Notes under the pieces: model-generated
The model's database searches: none
What the model saw: the letters and a program-made list of their open reading frames with translations, nothing else
What the model was told of the DNA's origin: nothing
Shown here: positions 18,677 to 29,140 of the stretch, piece after piece
Position numbering within the stretch: position 1 is the first letter of the stretch
Layout: every line of letters starts with the position of its first letter
Assembly (NCBI GenBank): GCA_002918705.1
Contig: PQKR01000007.1
Location: 62,001 to 126,000 of the forward strand
Length of the DNA stretch: 64,000 nucleotides
Origin: Escherichia sp. ESNIH1
GTDB lineage: Bacteria > Pseudomonadota > Gammaproteobacteria > Enterobacterales > Enterobacteriaceae
Direction of reading: 5' to 3'
Translations under genes and position numbers: made by a program

Positions 18677-18711
18677 ATAGTACGGTTGCAGAGCTTAACT
18701 TTACTTAAACA
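18677..18711 (-). promoter_or_regulatory. Probable PhoP-dependent promoter of slyB
   Basis: On the minus strand TGTTTAAGTAAAGTTAAG (18711-18694) matches the PhoP direct repeat (GTTTA, five bases, GTTTA) with one weaker half. Eleven bases downstream is TACTAT (18682-18677), the usual PhoP-box to -10 distance. A second -10-like TATAAT lies at 18628-18623. Confidence 0.6.
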
Positions 18712-18838
18712 AGCCATAAATGGACAAGTTATCCTGTGCAAATTCGGACTGAATAATCAAAATAGCGCTACACATATCCCGGGCAATCGCTTTAAGGTGG
18801 GATACTGGAACACAGCCACGCAGAGAGAAGGACGGCGT

Positions 18839-19963
18839 ATGAAATCGGGTCGCTATATTGGCGTTATGTCAGGCACCAGTCTTGATGGGGTAGATGTTGT
18901 CCTCGCGGCCATTGACGATCGCATGGTGGCGCAGCAGGCCAGCCTGAGCTGGCCTATTCCCGTGTCGCTGAAAGAGGCCATTCTCGCTATCTGCCAGGGT
19001 CAACAGCTCACGCTCTCCCAACTGGGGCAGTTAGACAGCCGTCTGGGCAAACTGTTTGCCGATGCCGTCCTGGCGCTGCTCAAACAGGAAAACCTGCGGC
19101 CGCAGGATATTGTGGCCATTGGCTGCCACGGCCAGACCGTCTGGCATGAGCCGGGTGGCGACGCGCCGCATACGCTGCAAATTGGCGATAACAACCAGAT
19201 CGTCGCCCGCACTGGGATTACGGTTGTAGGCGATTTCCGCCGTCGGGATATGGCGCTTGGCGGCCAGGGGGCGCCGCTGGTTCCCGCCTTCCACCAGGCG
19301 CTGCTGGCGCATCCGGTTGAGCGGCGTATGGTGCTCAACATTGGCGGTATTGCCAACCTTTCACTGCTCTTTCCTGGGTTGCCGGTCAGAGGCTATGACA
19401 CCGGACCGGGTAATATGCTGATGGACGCATGGATCTGGCGGCAGAAGGGCCAGCCCTACGATAAGGACGCCCGTTGGGCGAGCACGGGTAGCGTCATCCT
19501 GCCGCTGCTGCTGCAGATGCTCAGCGATCCGTGGTTTGCCCGGCCCGCGCCCAAAAGCACCGGGCGGGAGTACTTCAACTACGGCTGGCTAGAGCGTCAG
19601 CTTGCCCATTTCCCTGGTCTCGCGGGCAGCGACGTTCAGGCCACGCTGGCAGAGCTGACGGCGGTCAGCATCGCTGAGCAGGTATTGTTAAGCGGCGGCT
19701 GTGAACGTCTGCTGGTCTGCGGCGGCGGGGGACGAAATCCACTGGTAATGGCGCGGCTGGCCAGCCTGCTGCCGGGCATTGAGGTAGGAACGACCGATGA
19801 GGCAGGAATTAGCGGAGACGATATGGAAGCGCTGGCCTTCGCCTGGTTAGCGTGGCGTACCGTTGCCGGTCTGCCAGGTAATTTGCCCTCCGTTACCGGA
19901 GCCTCTCAGCCCAGCGTGTTAGGCGCTATCTTTCCTGCTAATCCACGGCATAATCAGACATAA
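18839..19963 (+). CDS. anmK: Anhydro-N-acetylmuramic acid kinase
   Basis: A 374-residue kinase that hydrolyses and phosphorylates 1,6-anhydro-MurNAc from cell-wall recycling to MurNAc-6-phosphate. Landmarks are [22 protein letters not shown] at the N-terminus, [32 protein letters not shown], and the nucleotide-binding [13 protein letters not shown] and [20 protein letters not shown]. The ATG at 18839 follows AGAGAAGGA and starts the conserved region; the open frame upstream is unconserved. It precedes mliC and pdxH, as in E. coli. It is functionally close to the peptidoglycan theme of mliC and the Tlde1-like effector, though unlinked to the latter. Confidence 0.96.
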   Translation: MKSGRYIGVMSGTSLDGVDVVLAAIDDRMVAQQASLSWPIPVSLKEAILAICQGQQLTLSQLGQLDSRLGKLFADAVLALLKQENLRPQDIVAIGCHGQTVWHEPGGDAPHTLQIGDNNQIVARTGITVVGDFRRRDMALGGQGAPLVPAFHQALLAHPVERRMVLNIGGIANLSLLFPGLPVRGYDTGPGNMLMDAWIWRQKGQPYDKDARWASTGSVILPLLLQMLSDPWFARPAPKSTGREYFNYGWLERQLAHFPGLAGSDVQATLAELTAVSIAEQVLLSGGCERLLVCGGGGRNPLVMARLASLLPGIEVGTTDEAGISGDDMEALAFAWLAWRTVAGLPGNLPSVTGASQPSVLGAIFPANPRHNQT

Positions 19964-20057
19964 CCTAAATTTTCTTTTGTAACGAGACGTTAGACTAAAA
20001 CAAAGCAGGGGCAAGGCCGTGATAGGCTTTGCCCTGGGATATGTTTTAGGATGGATC

Positions 20058-20384
20058 ATGAAAAGATTACTGATAGCTTTATTACCCGTGATGCTTGCTG
20101 GATGTACCACCTACAACCAGTTTATGGAACGTATGCACACCGACACGCTGGCGTATCAGTGCGATGATGAGAAACCGTTGACGGTTAAGCTAAACCAGAC
20201 CCGCCAGGAGGTTAGCTTCATGCTCGACGATACGCCGCTTACGTTGCAGCAGGGGCTTTCTGCCTCTGGCGCGCGCTATACCGATGGTATCTACGTCTTC
20301 TGGTCAAAAGGGGATAACGCCACGGTTTACAAGCACGATCGCATTATTTTGAATAACTGCCAGCTACAAAACCCGCAGCGTTGA
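20058..20384 (+). CDS. mliC: MliC, membrane-bound C-type lysozyme inhibitor lipoprotein
   Basis: A 108-residue lipoprotein (E. coli YdhA). Signal [16 protein letters not shown] ends in the lipobox LAGC. The mature domain is a small beta-barrel with the conserved [26 protein letters not shown] and the [24 protein letters not shown] loop that inserts in the lysozyme active site. It anchors in the outer membrane and protects peptidoglycan against host lysozyme. The chosen ATG has AGGATGG upstream. It lies between anmK and pdxH, the E. coli order. Confidence 0.94.
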   Translation: MKRLLIALLPVMLAGCTTYNQFMERMHTDTLAYQCDDEKPLTVKLNQTRQEVSFMLDDTPLTLQQGLSASGARYTDGIYVFWSKGDNATVYKHDRIILNNCQLQNPQR

Positions 20385-20441
20385 GATTTTTACCCGGGCG
20401 GCGCACAATAGCGCCACCTGAACATTCACGTAGCGAACGCC

Positions 20442-21113
20442 ATGTCAGACAATAATGATGCAAATAACAGCGATCTGCAGCATATCGCGCACCTGCGCCG
20501 CGAGTACACCAAAGGCGGTCTGAGCCGCGCCGATCTGCCTTCCCAGCCGCTAGATCTGTTTGAACGCTGGCTCAGCCAGGCCTGTGAGGCTCGCCTCGCC
20601 GATCCTACCGCAATGGTGGTGGCGACGGTTGATGAGAAAGGCCAGCCCTACCAGCGTATCGTTTTGCTCAAGCACTATGATGAAAAAGGTCTGGTGTTCT
20701 ATACCAACCTCGGCAGCCGCAAGGCGCACCATATCGAGAACAATCCCCAGATCAGCCTGCTTTTCCCCTGGCATATGCTGGAGCGCCAGGTAATGGTCAT
20801 CGGGAAAGCAGAACGCCTCTCTACGCTTGAAGTGGTGAAATATTTTCACAGCCGCCCGCGCGACAGCCAGATTGGCGCATGGGTTTCGCAGCAGTCCAGC
20901 CGCATCTCCGCCCGTGGCGTGCTCGAAAGTAAATTCCTTGAGCTTAAGCAGAAGTTTCAGCAGGGTGAGGTGCCGCTACCCAGCTTCTGGGGCGGCTTCC
21001 GCGTCAGCATTGAGCAGATGGAGTTTTGGCAAGGGGGGCAGCACCGCCTCCACGACCGTTTTTTATACCAGCGTGAAAACAGCGGCTGGAAAATCGATCG
21101 TCTTGCGCCTTAA
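20442..21113 (+). CDS. pdxH: Pyridoxine/pyridoxamine 5'-phosphate oxidase
   Basis: A 223-residue FMN-dependent enzyme that oxidises PNP or PMP to pyridoxal 5'-phosphate, the last step of vitamin B6 synthesis and salvage. Family landmarks: [20 protein letters not shown] (N-terminal PLP-interacting region), [27 protein letters not shown] with FMN-binding residues, [18 protein letters not shown], and the C-terminal [31 protein letters not shown] signature. Length is close to E. coli PdxH (218). The B6 kinase gene pdxY lies 1.4 kb downstream beyond tyrS. A terminator follows it. Confidence 0.98.
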   Translation: MSDNNDANNSDLQHIAHLRREYTKGGLSRADLPSQPLDLFERWLSQACEARLADPTAMVVATVDEKGQPYQRIVLLKHYDEKGLVFYTNLGSRKAHHIENNPQISLLFPWHMLERQVMVIGKAERLSTLEVVKYFHSRPRDSQIGAWVSQQSSRISARGVLESKFLELKQKFQQGEVPLPSFWGGFRVSIEQMEFWQGGQHRLHDRFLYQRENSGWKIDRLAP

Positions 21114-21133
21114 TCGCTGAAAAATGTTGATTT

Positions 21134-21166
21134 AAGCGCTGGTACTCCTGGTTCCAGCGCTTTATT
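21134..21166 (+). terminator. Terminator after pdxH
   Basis: AAGCGCTGG (21134-21142) pairs with CCAGCGCTT (21154-21162), loop of 11 bases, followed by TTATT. It separates pdxH from tyrS. Confidence 0.65.
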
Positions 21167-21238
21167 CTATCCCTCTTTCGTAACGAGCGAAAAGTCGTGT
21201 ACCGGCAGAGGTGCAGCGTTAGATACATGGAGAATTTG

Positions 21239-22513
21239 ATGGCAAGCGGTAACTTGATTAAACAATTGCAAGAGCGGGGCCTTGTGGCTCAGGTGACGGA
21301 CGAAAATGCGTTAGCAGAGCGACTGGCGCAAGGCCCGATCGCGCTCTATTGCGGCTTCGATCCCACCGCTGACAGCTTGCATTTGGGGCATCTGGTTCCA
21401 TTGTTATGCCTGAAACGCTTCCAGCAGGCAGGCCACAAGCCTGTAGCGCTGGTGGGTGGCGCAACGGGCCTGATTGGCGATCCGAGCTTTAAAGCCGCCG
21501 AGCGTAAACTTAACACTGAAGATACCGTCCAGGAGTGGGTCGATAAGATCCGCAAACAGGTTGCGCCTTTCCTCGACTTTGACTGCGGTGACAACTCGGC
21601 CATTGCGGCAAACAACTACGACTGGTTTGGCGGCATGAACGTGCTGACCTTCCTGCGCGATATCGGGAAACACTTCTCGGTAAACCAGATGATCAACAAA
21701 GAAGCGGTGAAGCAGCGTCTGAACCGTGACGATCAGGGTATCTCCTTTACCGAGTTCTCCTATAACCTGCTGCAGGGCTACGATTTCGCCTGCCTGAACA
21801 AGCTGCACGGCGTGGCGCTGCAGATTGGCGGCTCCGATCAGTGGGGCAACATCACCTCCGGTATCGACCTGACCCGCCGCCTGCATCAGAATCAGGTCTT
21901 CGGCCTGACCGTTCCGCTGATCACCAAAGCCGACGGCACCAAGTTTGGTAAAACCGAGGGCGGTGCGGTCTGGCTCGATCCAAAGAAAACCAGCCCGTAT
22001 AAGTTCTACCAATTCTGGATCAACACCGCCGATGCCGACGTCTACCGCTTCCTGAAGTTCTTCACCTTTATGGATATCGCGGAGATCAACGCCCTGGAAG
22101 AGGAAGATAAGAACAGCGGTAAAGCGCCGCGCGCCCAGTACGTGCTCGCCGAGCAGGTGACCCGTCTGGTACACGGCGAAGAGGGGCTGGAAGCGGCGAA
22201 ACGCATTACCGCCAGCCTGTTCAACGGTACCCTTAGCGATCTGAGTGAAGCCGACTTCGAGCAGCTGGCGCAGGACGGCGTCCCGATGGTTGAAATGGAG
22301 AAGGGCGCGGATCTCATGCAGGCGCTGGTAGATTCTGAGCTGCAGCCGTCCCGCGGCCAGGCACGCAAGACCATCGCCTCCAACGCGGTTACCGTCAACG
22401 GTGAAAAACAGTCCGACGCGGAGTACACCTTTACCGACAGCGATCGCCTGTTTGGTCGCTATACGCTGCTGCGTCGCGGCAAGAAAAATTACTGTCTGAT
22501 CTGCTGGAAGTAA
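21239..22513 (+). CDS. tyrS: Tyrosyl-tRNA synthetase
   Basis: A 424-residue class I aminoacyl-tRNA synthetase that charges tRNA-Tyr. The HIGH motif is HLGH at residues 48-51 in [11 protein letters not shown]; the KMSKS-equivalent is KFGKT near residue 235. The C-terminal S4 RNA-binding domain ([21 protein letters not shown]) is complete. The start at 21239 ([14 protein letters not shown]) has GGAG six bases upstream and matches E. coli TyrS; an earlier in-frame ATG would add 14 unconserved residues. A strong terminator lies between it and pdxY. Confidence 0.98.
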   Translation: MASGNLIKQLQERGLVAQVTDENALAERLAQGPIALYCGFDPTADSLHLGHLVPLLCLKRFQQAGHKPVALVGGATGLIGDPSFKAAERKLNTEDTVQEWVDKIRKQVAPFLDFDCGDNSAIAANNYDWFGGMNVLTFLRDIGKHFSVNQMINKEAVKQRLNRDDQGISFTEFSYNLLQGYDFACLNKLHGVALQIGGSDQWGNITSGIDLTRRLHQNQVFGLTVPLITKADGTKFGKTEGGAVWLDPKKTSPYKFYQFWINTADADVYRFLKFFTFMDIAEINALEEEDKNSGKAPRAQYVLAEQVTRLVHGEEGLEAAKRITASLFNGTLSDLSEADFEQLAQDGVPMVEMEKGADLMQALVDSELQPSRGQARKTIASNAVTVNGEKQSDAEYTFTDSDRLFGRYTLLRRGKKNYCLICWK

Positions 22514-22525
22514 TGCACTAAGCAC

Positions 22526-22554
22526 AGGGAGTGAGAAATCACTCCCTTATTTTT
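22526..22554 (+). terminator. Terminator after tyrS
   Basis: A perfect 9-bp stem, AGGGAGTGA (22526-22534) with TCACTCCCT (22539-22547), closes a GAAA loop and is followed by TATTTTTA. It lies 12 bases after the tyrS stop. Confidence 0.9.
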
Positions 22555-22570
22555 ATGTCCGGGTAAGAAA

Positions 22571-23431
22571 ATGAAGAATATCCTCGCCATCCAGTCTCAC
22601 GTCGTCTTTGGTCATGCCGGCAACAGCGCCGCTGAGTTCCCGATGCGCCGCCTTGGCGCCAACGTCTGGCCGCTCAACACGGTTCAGTTCTCTAACCACA
22701 CCCAGTACGGCAAGTGGACCGGCTGCGTGATGCCACCTGCGCATCTCACCGAGATCGTGCAGGGCATTGCCGATATCGACAAGCTAAAGACGTGCGACGC
22801 AGTGTTAACGGGCTACCTCGGTTCTGCCGAGCAGGGTGAGCATATTCTGGGCATTGTGCGGCAGGTCAAAGCGGCAAATCCGCAGGCGAAATACTTCTGC
22901 GATCCGGTGATGGGCCATCCGGAGAAGGGATGCATCGTCGCCCCCGGCGTCGCCGAGTTCCATGCGCGCTATGCCCTGCCTGCCAGCGATATTATCGCTC
23001 CGAACCTGATTGAGCTGGAGATGCTTTGCGGCCATCCGGTTAACAGCATCAACGAGGCCGTTGTCGCCGCCCGCGAGCTGATTGCTCAGGGGCCGGAGGT
23101 TGTCTTGATCAAGCATCTGGCACGCGCCGCTAAAAGCATGGCGTGCTTCGAGATGTTGCTGGTCACGCAGAGCGAAGCCTGGCACATCAGCCGCCCGCTG
23201 GTGGATTTTGGTATGCGTCAGCCGGTGGGCGTGGGCGACGTTACCAGCGGGCTGCTGCTGGTTAAACTGCTTCAGGGGGCATCCCTGCGCGATGCGCTGG
23301 AGCACGTGACGGCGGCAGTGTATGAAATCATGCTTACCACCAAAGAGATGGGCGAGTATGAGCTACAGGTAGTTGCAGCTCAGGATCGCATCGCCCGGCC
23401 CGAGCATCTGTTCCGCGCCACAGAGGTATAA
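22571..23431 (+). CDS. pdxY: Pyridoxal kinase 2
   Basis: A 286-residue ribokinase-superfamily kinase that phosphorylates pyridoxal to PLP in the salvage pathway. It starts [29 protein letters not shown]. The nucleotide-binding and catalytic region is [19 protein letters not shown] near the C-terminus, with the GVGD catalytic Asp. Length equals that of E. coli PdxY (287). It follows tyrS after its terminator and is followed by paired REP sequences. In E. coli gstA comes next; here it is absent and dtpA follows in opposite orientation. Confidence 0.98.
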   Translation: MKNILAIQSHVVFGHAGNSAAEFPMRRLGANVWPLNTVQFSNHTQYGKWTGCVMPPAHLTEIVQGIADIDKLKTCDAVLTGYLGSAEQGEHILGIVRQVKAANPQAKYFCDPVMGHPEKGCIVAPGVAEFHARYALPASDIIAPNLIELEMLCGHPVNSINEAVVAARELIAQGPEVVLIKHLARAAKSMACFEMLLVTQSEAWHISRPLVDFGMRQPVGVGDVTSGLLLVKLLQGASLRDALEHVTAAVYEIMLTTKEMGEYELQVVAAQDRIARPEHLFRATEV

Positions 23432-23443
23432 TCTGCCTTAAAC

Positions 23444-23524
23444 GTAGGCCGGGCAAACGCAGTGTCGCCCGGCGTTGTTGCGCCAGCAGAGTAATGCCCG
23501 GTGGCGCTACGCTTACCAGCCTAC
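23444..23524. repeat. Paired REP elements (BIME) between pdxY and dtpA
   Basis: Two REP-like sequences face each other: 23444-23473 (GTAGGCCGGGC...GCCCGGC) and 23494-23524 (TGCCCGGTGGC...CAGCCTAC). This is the usual bacterial interspersed mosaic element layout at the 3' ends of genes. Confidence 0.85.
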
Positions 23525-23554
23525 AAAACCCCGTATCCTGCATCTCTGTTAAAA

Positions 23555-23587
23555 CAAAAAAAGCCGCTGATCTCTCAGCGGCTTTTT
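23555..23587. terminator. Bidirectional terminator between pdxY and dtpA
   Basis: AGCCGCTGA (23562-23570) pairs with TCAGCGGCT (23575-23583) around TCTC. An A-run precedes it and a T-run follows it, so it can end both pdxY and dtpA transcripts. Confidence 0.9.
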
Positions 23588-23611
23588 GTTGGCTTGCGTT
23601 TCCCGGGACAG

Positions 23612-25117
23612 TTACGCGGAGGCTGCTTCAGACTCAGCTAACTCTTTCTCATCCATCTGCGTCATGCGGTTCAGCTTCGACGCGGTGAGCAGCATCAGCA
23701 CTGCAATAACAGCGGTCACCATGCCAATCTGCAGGAATACGCGGCCATAGATGTCCAGCGACATCAGCGGATCGGTCACGTTTTCCGGGATAGCCATCAT
23801 GTTTGCTACGTAGCCAGCGATCAGGTTTGCCCCGGCGGTTGTCAGGAACCAGCTGCCCATGATGAAGCCCATCAGGCGCTGTGGAACCAGCTGGGCCACC
23901 ATCGCCAGACCAAGGCCGGAGATCATCAGCTCACCGATGCTCTGGAAGGCGTAGCTCGCGATCAGCCAGCTCACAGAGACGATCCCGGCGTCGCTGGCAA
24001 ATTTAGCCCCCAGCGGCAGGATCAGGAATGCGGCTGAGCAAAGCACCATCCCGAAGGCGAACTTAAACGGCATCGGCAGCGTGTCGCCCATCTTGGTATA
24101 GATAGCGGCCAGAATCGGGCTACCAATAATGATCCAGAACGGGTTCAGGGCCTGATACTGCTCCGGCTCGAAGGCGATACCCAAAATAGAGTGCTCAACG
24201 TTGCGGATGGCAAAGAAGTTCAGCGAGGTCGGCATCTGGCTGTAGAGGACGAAGAACACAATCGCCTGCAGCATCAGAATGAAGGCCACGATCATCTTAC
24301 GACGCGCCGCGCCGTGCATTGAGAAGGTCTCTTTGGCAAAGATAATCACGATACCCAGCGCCACGATCGCCAGTACCATACGGGCAATACCCTGGTTGTG
24401 CAGCAGCCAGGTTGCCGCGGAGATCAGGACAACAACGCCAGCGATAGTGGCCAGCAGGCTACCGACGCGCAGCGGTTCAAAGTCCGGCTTCGAGCCGTAC
24501 TGTTTTACCCAACGCTTACAGAACAAGAAGTTAACGACGGTGATCAGCATCCCGACCACGCTCAGGGAGAAGGCCACGCTCCAGCCAAACTTCGCCGCCA
24601 GCCACGGAGTTGCCAGCATAGAGAAGAATGAGCCGATGTTGATGGACATGTAGTACATGGTGAAGGCGCCATCAAGACGCGGATCGTCTTTCGCATAGCA
24701 GGTAGAGAGCAGCGAAGAGGGGTTGGCTTTGAACAGGCCGTTACCTACGGCAATGGTTGCCATACCCATATAGACGATGGCCGCATCGTGACCGGACCAG
24801 GCCACCAGCGCATAGCCAATAGCCAGCACAATCGCGCCCAGCATGATCACGCGTTTTGTACCGAGGATCTTATCACCCAGCCAGCCGCCGATGGCCACCA
24901 GGCCATAGACCAGGGCGCTGAAGGAGGAGAACAGCGTAATAGAGTCGGATTCTGACATACCCAGCTGTTTCACCAGGTAGACTGCCATAATCCCTTGCAG
25001 GCCGTAGAAACCAAAACGCTCCCACAGCTCAATGGAGAAGATCAGGTAAAACGCTTTGGGCTGTTTGAAAGCGTTCAGGCTGACGCTCTCTGTTGGTTTG
25101 TTGTTTGCAGTCGACAC
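23612..25117 (-). CDS. dtpA: Dipeptide/tripeptide permease A (POT family)
   Basis: A 501-residue proton-coupled oligopeptide transporter of the inner membrane (E. coli DtpA/TppB, 500 residues) with 14 predicted helices. The POT signature [19 protein letters not shown] (ExxERFxYY-type) is near residue 30. The second conserved block is the [19 protein letters not shown] region. It takes up di- and tripeptides with broad specificity. It has a long AT-rich upstream region of 570 bases with a CRP-like site; E. coli dtpA is known to depend on OmpR and to be induced anaerobically. A bidirectional terminator lies at its 3' end. Confidence 0.97.
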   Translation of the reverse strand: MSTANNKPTESVSLNAFKQPKAFYLIFSIELWERFGFYGLQGIMAVYLVKQLGMSESDSITLFSSFSALVYGLVAIGGWLGDKILGTKRVIMLGAIVLAIGYALVAWSGHDAAIVYMGMATIAVGNGLFKANPSSLLSTCYAKDDPRLDGAFTMYYMSINIGSFFSMLATPWLAAKFGWSVAFSLSVVGMLITVVNFLFCKRWVKQYGSKPDFEPLRVGSLLATIAGVVVLISAATWLLHNQGIARMVLAIVALGIVIIFAKETFSMHGAARRKMIVAFILMLQAIVFFVLYSQMPTSLNFFAIRNVEHSILGIAFEPEQYQALNPFWIIIGSPILAAIYTKMGDTLPMPFKFAFGMVLCSAAFLILPLGAKFASDAGIVSVSWLIASYAFQSIGELMISGLGLAMVAQLVPQRLMGFIMGSWFLTTAGANLIAGYVANMMAIPENVTDPLMSLDIYGRVFLQIGMVTAVIAVLMLLTASKLNRMTQMDEKELAESEAASA

Positions 25118-25687
25118 ATATACCTCTTTTTTTACATCCCATATTAACGGGGGTGTTCAGTGCGCGATGGCCAGAGCCCATCGAGCTTATAGTTATAAGG
25201 GAGGGGAAACGGCGGGTAATGTTCCCTATCCAGGACGCTGAGGCAATACCTTTGTAATAAACTGTTACATATAAATTGTCCGGGATAAAGCGCCAGTTGG
25301 AAGATTGTTATTTAGCGTTAAATTTTGGCTTTAGCCATTTGATAGTTTTTTCCACTAAATGAAATCGGAAGATTGGGGGCTATGGCGATATCTTCTGCTA
25401 TTTTGCCTCTCAGGCAGCGCAATGGGCCGCTATTGCTAAAAATAGTGGTTTAATCTACCGCCGATTGCTTATGGGATGCTGTCTGATGCAGGTGCCGGGC
25501 TAAACATTTAAACATTTTTTTAACCTTCATTAGCCAGGGTGATCTCTATCACAAACGTATAGAAATTTTTTGTATTAAAAAAACGATTAACCTTAAAAAG
25601 TAATAACCAGCCGAGTTTTATCACGCCCTGAGTGGGCATGAAAACATAAGCTGGCGTTATAAAAAGAAAAAGGAGCGGGGGGAGAGA
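25118..25687. other. AT-rich intergenic region between dtpA and nth
   Basis: 570 bases without a supported gene. Base composition is distinctly AT-rich (for example 25250-25400 and 25500-25620), unlike its neighbours. It contains the dtpA promoter region on the minus strand, a CRP-like site at 25538-25553, and a small hairpin (GATGG with CCATC, around 25167-25181). No small gene was recognised. Confidence 0.7.
25538..25553. promoter_or_regulatory. CRP-like site upstream of dtpA
   Basis: GGTGATCTCTATCACA matches the CRP consensus TGTGA-N6-TCACA at nine of ten core positions. It is about 420 bases before the dtpA start, so the target transcript is uncertain. Confidence 0.45.
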
Positions 25688-26323
25688 TTACTCGTACACC
25701 TTCTCCCGGTACTCGCAGAGATCTTCAATAATGCAGGAGCCACAGCGGGGTTTACGCGCAATACAGGTGTAGCGGCCATGCAGGATCAGCCAGTGGTGGC
25801 AGTCGACCTTGAACTCTGCCGGCACGACCTTCAGCAACTTCTCCTCGACCTGTTCTACGTTCTTACCCGGGGCAAACATGGTCCGGTTGCAGACGCGGAA
25901 AATATGCGTATCAACGGCAATGGTAGGCCAGCCGAAGGCCGTATTCAGTACGACATTAGCCGTTTTACGTCCGACGCCGGGCAGCGCCTCCAGCGCGGCA
26001 CGATCCTCCGGCACCTCGCCGCCGTGCTGCTCCAGCAGGATACGGCAGGTCTTGATGACGTTCTCTGCCTTGCTGTTAAACAGGCCGATGGTTTTGATGT
26101 AAGACTTCACCCCCTCGACGCCGAGGGCCAGCATCGTCTCGGGGGTATTAGCGACGGGATAGAGCTTCGCCGTCGCCTTGTTGACGCTGACGTCCGTAGC
26201 CTGCGCCGAAAGTAGCACCGCAATCAACAGCTCAAACGGCGAGTTAAAATTTAGCTCGGTGGTAGGGTGCGGATTGTTCTCCCGAAGTCGGGATAATATC
26301 TCGATCCGTTTTACTTTATTCAT
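25688..26323 (-). CDS. nth: Endonuclease III
   Basis: A 211-residue bifunctional DNA glycosylase/AP lyase that removes oxidised pyrimidines in base excision repair. It has the helix-hairpin-helix LEALPGVGRKTANVVLN with the catalytic Lys120, the catalytic Asp138 in AVDTHIFRV, and a C-terminal 4Fe-4S cluster from four Cys (C-x6-C-x2-C-x5-C, 187-203). The numbering aligns without gaps to E. coli Nth. The ATG at 26323 overlaps the rsxE stop (TGATG), so it is the last gene of the rsx operon, as in E. coli. A TTG one codon earlier is an alternative start. Confidence 0.98.
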   Translation of the reverse strand: MNKVKRIEILSRLRENNPHPTTELNFNSPFELLIAVLLSAQATDVSVNKATAKLYPVANTPETMLALGVEGVKSYIKTIGLFNSKAENVIKTCRILLEQHGGEVPEDRAALEALPGVGRKTANVVLNTAFGWPTIAVDTHIFRVCNRTMFAPGKNVEQVEEKLLKVVPAEFKVDCHHWLILHGRYTCIARKPRCGSCIIEDLCEYREKVYE

Positions 26324-27024
26324 CAAGCCTTCCCGGGCGCGACAGGGGTTTCTACTGCAGGCGCAGAAGCAGCCGCCGCCGCCCGGCGTTTTTTGGTTCG
26401 TTCATCGATCAGGTATTTCACCGCCAGCATCATGCCCAGGCCAATAAACGCGCCTGGAGGCAGCATCGCCAGCAGGAAAGGCGAATCGGTATGGAATACC
26501 TCAATGCGCAACACCTTGGCCCAGCTGCCCAGCAGACCGTCTGCGCCGTCAAACAGCGTGCCGTTGCCCAATACTTCACGCAGGGAGCCGAGCACAAACA
26601 TGGCGCAGGTGGCCCCCATGCCGATAGAAAAACCGTCCAGCGCCGAGAGCGCCGGGCCTTTTTTCGCCGCAAAGGCCTCTGCACGGCCGACCACAATGCA
26701 GTTGGTCACGATCAGCGGGATAAAGATCCCCAGCGACTGATAGAGACCAAAGGCATAGGCGTTGATCAGCATCTGCACCGCGCTTACCACCGAGGCGATA
26801 ATCATGACGTAGATCGGGATGCGGATCTCAGAGGGCGTCCAGCGGCGGAGGGCAGAGATAGTCAGGTTGGTCAGGGTTAGCACCAGCGTCGTCGCCAGGC
26901 CGAGGCCCAGGGCGTTAGTGGCCGTAGAGGTTACGGCCAGCAGCGGACACATGCCCAGCAGCTGCACCAGCGCTGAGTTGTTCTTCCAGAGTCCCTGGAC
27001 GATAACCTCTTTAATTTCGCTCAT
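26323..27024 (-). CDS. rsxE: RsxE, electron transport complex subunit E
   Basis: A 233-residue integral membrane protein of the Rnf/Nqr DE family with about six helices (for example [29 protein letters not shown] and [19 protein letters not shown]). RsxE pairs with RsxA, with which it shares the paired membrane core holding a 2Fe-2S site. The Rsx complex of E. coli keeps the SoxR iron-sulfur cluster reduced and so shuts off soxS. It starts three bases after rsxG and its stop overlaps nth. Confidence 0.97.
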   Translation of the reverse strand: MSEIKEVIVQGLWKNNSALVQLLGMCPLLAVTSTATNALGLGLATTLVLTLTNLTISALRRWTPSEIRIPIYVMIIASVVSAVQMLINAYAFGLYQSLGIFIPLIVTNCIVVGRAEAFAAKKGPALSALDGFSIGMGATCAMFVLGSLREVLGNGTLFDGADGLLGSWAKVLRIEVFHTDSPFLLAMLPPGAFIGLGMMLAVKYLIDERTKKRRAAAAASAPAVETPVAPGKA

Positions 27025-27027
27025 GGT

Positions 27028-27648
27028 TTACTCTCCGCAAGACGGTAAGGAATTAAGCTGGGCGGGCAGGGTCTGCGCATACAGTCCGGCACGTTTGACG
27101 GCATTGACTACCGCGCGTGGGGTGATGGTCGCGCCGGTAAACTGGTCAAAATCGCCGCCGTCCTTCTTCACAGCCCAGTGGCTGTCAGACGCGCCTGCAA
27201 TCGTTTTGCCGCTGAAGGAGGTGATCCAGTTTGAGAGGCGTAGCTCGATCTTATCGCCAAGGCCTGGCGTCTCATGGTGTTCGGTTACCCGCGCACCCAG
27301 CACCGTACCGTTAAAATCTGCGCCAACCAGCAGCTGAATAGCACCAGAGTAGCCATCCGGAGCGGTCGCTTCCAGCACCGCCGCCACGGGCTTGTCGTTC
27401 TGGCGGGCAATATAGATCCGCCGCTCGCCCTTGCCCAGCTCCGGGGCGTTAACCAGAAAGCAGCTCTGGCTGAGATCGTTATTATAGAGATTGGCGGGCA
27501 CCACCTGGTCAAACAGCGCCTTCTGCTGTATAGCGGCCTGCTCGGCAATGGTCGATTTGGTCAGCTGGGCGATAGCCGCCGTCAGGCCGGTAGAGCAGGC
27601 GGCGAAGAGGGCCAGCGTTACGCCGTGTTTCTGCATCGTCTTTAACAT
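27028..27648 (-). CDS. rsxG: RsxG, flavinylated electron transport complex subunit
   Basis: A 206-residue protein with one N-terminal membrane helix (about residues 9-28) and a periplasmic FMN-binding domain. The motif TGATIT in [22 protein letters not shown] carries the threonine to which FMN is covalently bound in RnfG/NqrC proteins. The start MLKTMQKHG matches E. coli RsxG; the frame extends 17 codons upstream into rsxD without conservation. The gene lies ten bases after rsxD and three before rsxE. Confidence 0.97.
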   Translation of the reverse strand: MLKTMQKHGVTLALFAACSTGLTAAIAQLTKSTIAEQAAIQQKALFDQVVPANLYNNDLSQSCFLVNAPELGKGERRIYIARQNDKPVAAVLEATAPDGYSGAIQLLVGADFNGTVLGARVTEHHETPGLGDKIELRLSNWITSFSGKTIAGASDSHWAVKKDGGDFDQFTGATITPRAVVNAVKRAGLYAQTLPAQLNSLPSCGE

Positions 27649-27658
27649 GGCGGTCTCC

Positions 27659-28711
27659 TCAGCGATGGCCGTAGACGCGCGGACGCGTATAGTAGTCAAT
27701 TAACGGCACGGTAATGTTCGCCAGCAGCACCGCGAAGGCGACGCCGTCCGGGTAGCCGCCAAAGCTGCGGATCAGCCAGACCAGCACCCCGGTCAGCGCG
27801 CCGAAGATCAGGCGCCCTTTATTGGTTGTCGAGGCGGTGACCGGATCGGTCAGGATAAAGAACGCCCCAAGCATCGTTGCCCCGGAGAAAATATGCAGCA
27901 TCGGCGAGGCGAGGCTCTCCGGCGAAAAGATCCAGCCCAGCGTGGCGCAGAAGGTAAGCGTCACCAGGAAGCTGACCGGAATATGCCAGCGGATAGCGCC
28001 TTTGCCCAGCAGGAACAGCCCGCCAAGCAGATAGGCAACGTTGACCCACTGCCAGCCCGCACCCGCCAGGACGCCGCTGTAGATGGGGTACTGCATAATC
28101 TGCTCGACAGGGTGTCCGGCGTGCAGCGAGGTTTTAAAGGTATCAAGCGGGGTGGCCTGGCTAACGCCGTCAATGCCCATCCGCAGGGTATCCATATTAG
28201 CCCCGCCAGCGCTATGGCCGGTGAAAATAACCTGAAGCGCATCCATAAAGCCGGGCACGTTGGCAGCAATCTCATGAGGCGGCAGCCAGCTAGTCATCTG
28301 CACCGGGAAAGAGATGAGCAGCACCACATAGCCGATCATCGCCGGGTTGAAGGGGTTATGTCCAAGGCCACCGTACAGCTGCTTGGCAATAATTACCGCA
28401 AAAACGGTACCCAGCACCACCATCCACCAGGGTGAGAACGGTGGAATACTGATCGCCAGCAGCAGGCCGGTGAGCAGGGCAGAGTTATCCTTGAGGGTTG
28501 CCCCTGCATTCTGCTTACGCAGCTTAAGCACCACGCCTTCAGCAACAAGGGCGCTAGCGCCTGCCAGCAGGATCTGCATCAGCGTACCCCAGCCAAAGAA
28601 CCACGTCTGCACCGCGATACCGGGAAGGGCCGCGAGCAGGACCAGCATCATAATCCGTGATGTCTGGCGCTGATTGTGCGTATAGGGGGAGCTTGCGATT
28701 CGAAAGACCAT
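27659..28711 (-). CDS. rsxD: RsxD, electron transport complex subunit D
   Basis: A 350-residue multi-pass membrane protein of the NqrB/RnfD family. The region [13 protein letters not shown] contains the threonine that is flavinylated by phosphoester linkage in this family. Further landmarks are [23 protein letters not shown] and [48 protein letters not shown], both strongly conserved. It is part of the ion- or proton-coupled membrane core of Rsx. The gene directly abuts rsxC with no spacer. Confidence 0.97.
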   Translation of the reverse strand: MVFRIASSPYTHNQRQTSRIMMLVLLAALPGIAVQTWFFGWGTLMQILLAGASALVAEGVVLKLRKQNAGATLKDNSALLTGLLLAISIPPFSPWWMVVLGTVFAVIIAKQLYGGLGHNPFNPAMIGYVVLLISFPVQMTSWLPPHEIAANVPGFMDALQVIFTGHSAGGANMDTLRMGIDGVSQATPLDTFKTSLHAGHPVEQIMQYPIYSGVLAGAGWQWVNVAYLLGGLFLLGKGAIRWHIPVSFLVTLTFCATLGWIFSPESLASPMLHIFSGATMLGAFFILTDPVTASTTNKGRLIFGALTGVLVWLIRSFGGYPDGVAFAVLLANITVPLIDYYTRPRVYGHR

Positions 28712-29140
28712 CTATTCCTCGTTAACTGCCTGCTTTGCGGCTTTTTTGGCTTGGGCTCTGGCGATGGCTGCGGCGACGGCCGCTTTACGCGGATCGTCAT
28801 TGGCCGCAGGGGTATCAACTATCTTATCAACGACCTGTTGCTGAGCTTTACGTGCTTTCGCGCGGGCGATGGCAGCCTCGACGGCGGCTTTGCGCGGGTC
28901 GACCGCTGCGGGTGCCTTCTCGACGACCGGTTCAGGTGCCGCTTGAGGCGCAGCCGTCTGTGCCGCTTTACGCGCTTTCGCACGGGCGATGGCGGCCTCG
29001 ACGGCGGCTTTACGTGGGTCGACTGCTGCGGATGCCTCCTCGACGGCCGGTTCAGGTGCCGCTTCAGGCGCAGCCGTCTGTGCCGCTTTACGTGCTTTCG
29101 CACGGGCGATGGCGGCTTCGACGGCGGCTTTGCGCGGATC
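28712..29140 (-). repeat. In-frame tandem repeats at the 3' end of rsxC
   Basis: Four head-to-tail protein repeats start with DPRKAAV: 29140-29021 and 29020-28901 (40 codons each, nearly identical), 28900-28796 (35 codons) and 28795-28712 (27 codons plus stop). Each contains an [11 protein letters not shown]-type helix. The first two are about 120 bases each with few differences, so copy number may change by slippage or recombination. Confidence 0.9.

Noticed and set aside
21404-22525. A 373-codon open frame antisense to tyrS
   Set aside because: tyrS has all synthetase motifs; the antisense frame shows no known domain and arises from biased third-codon positions.
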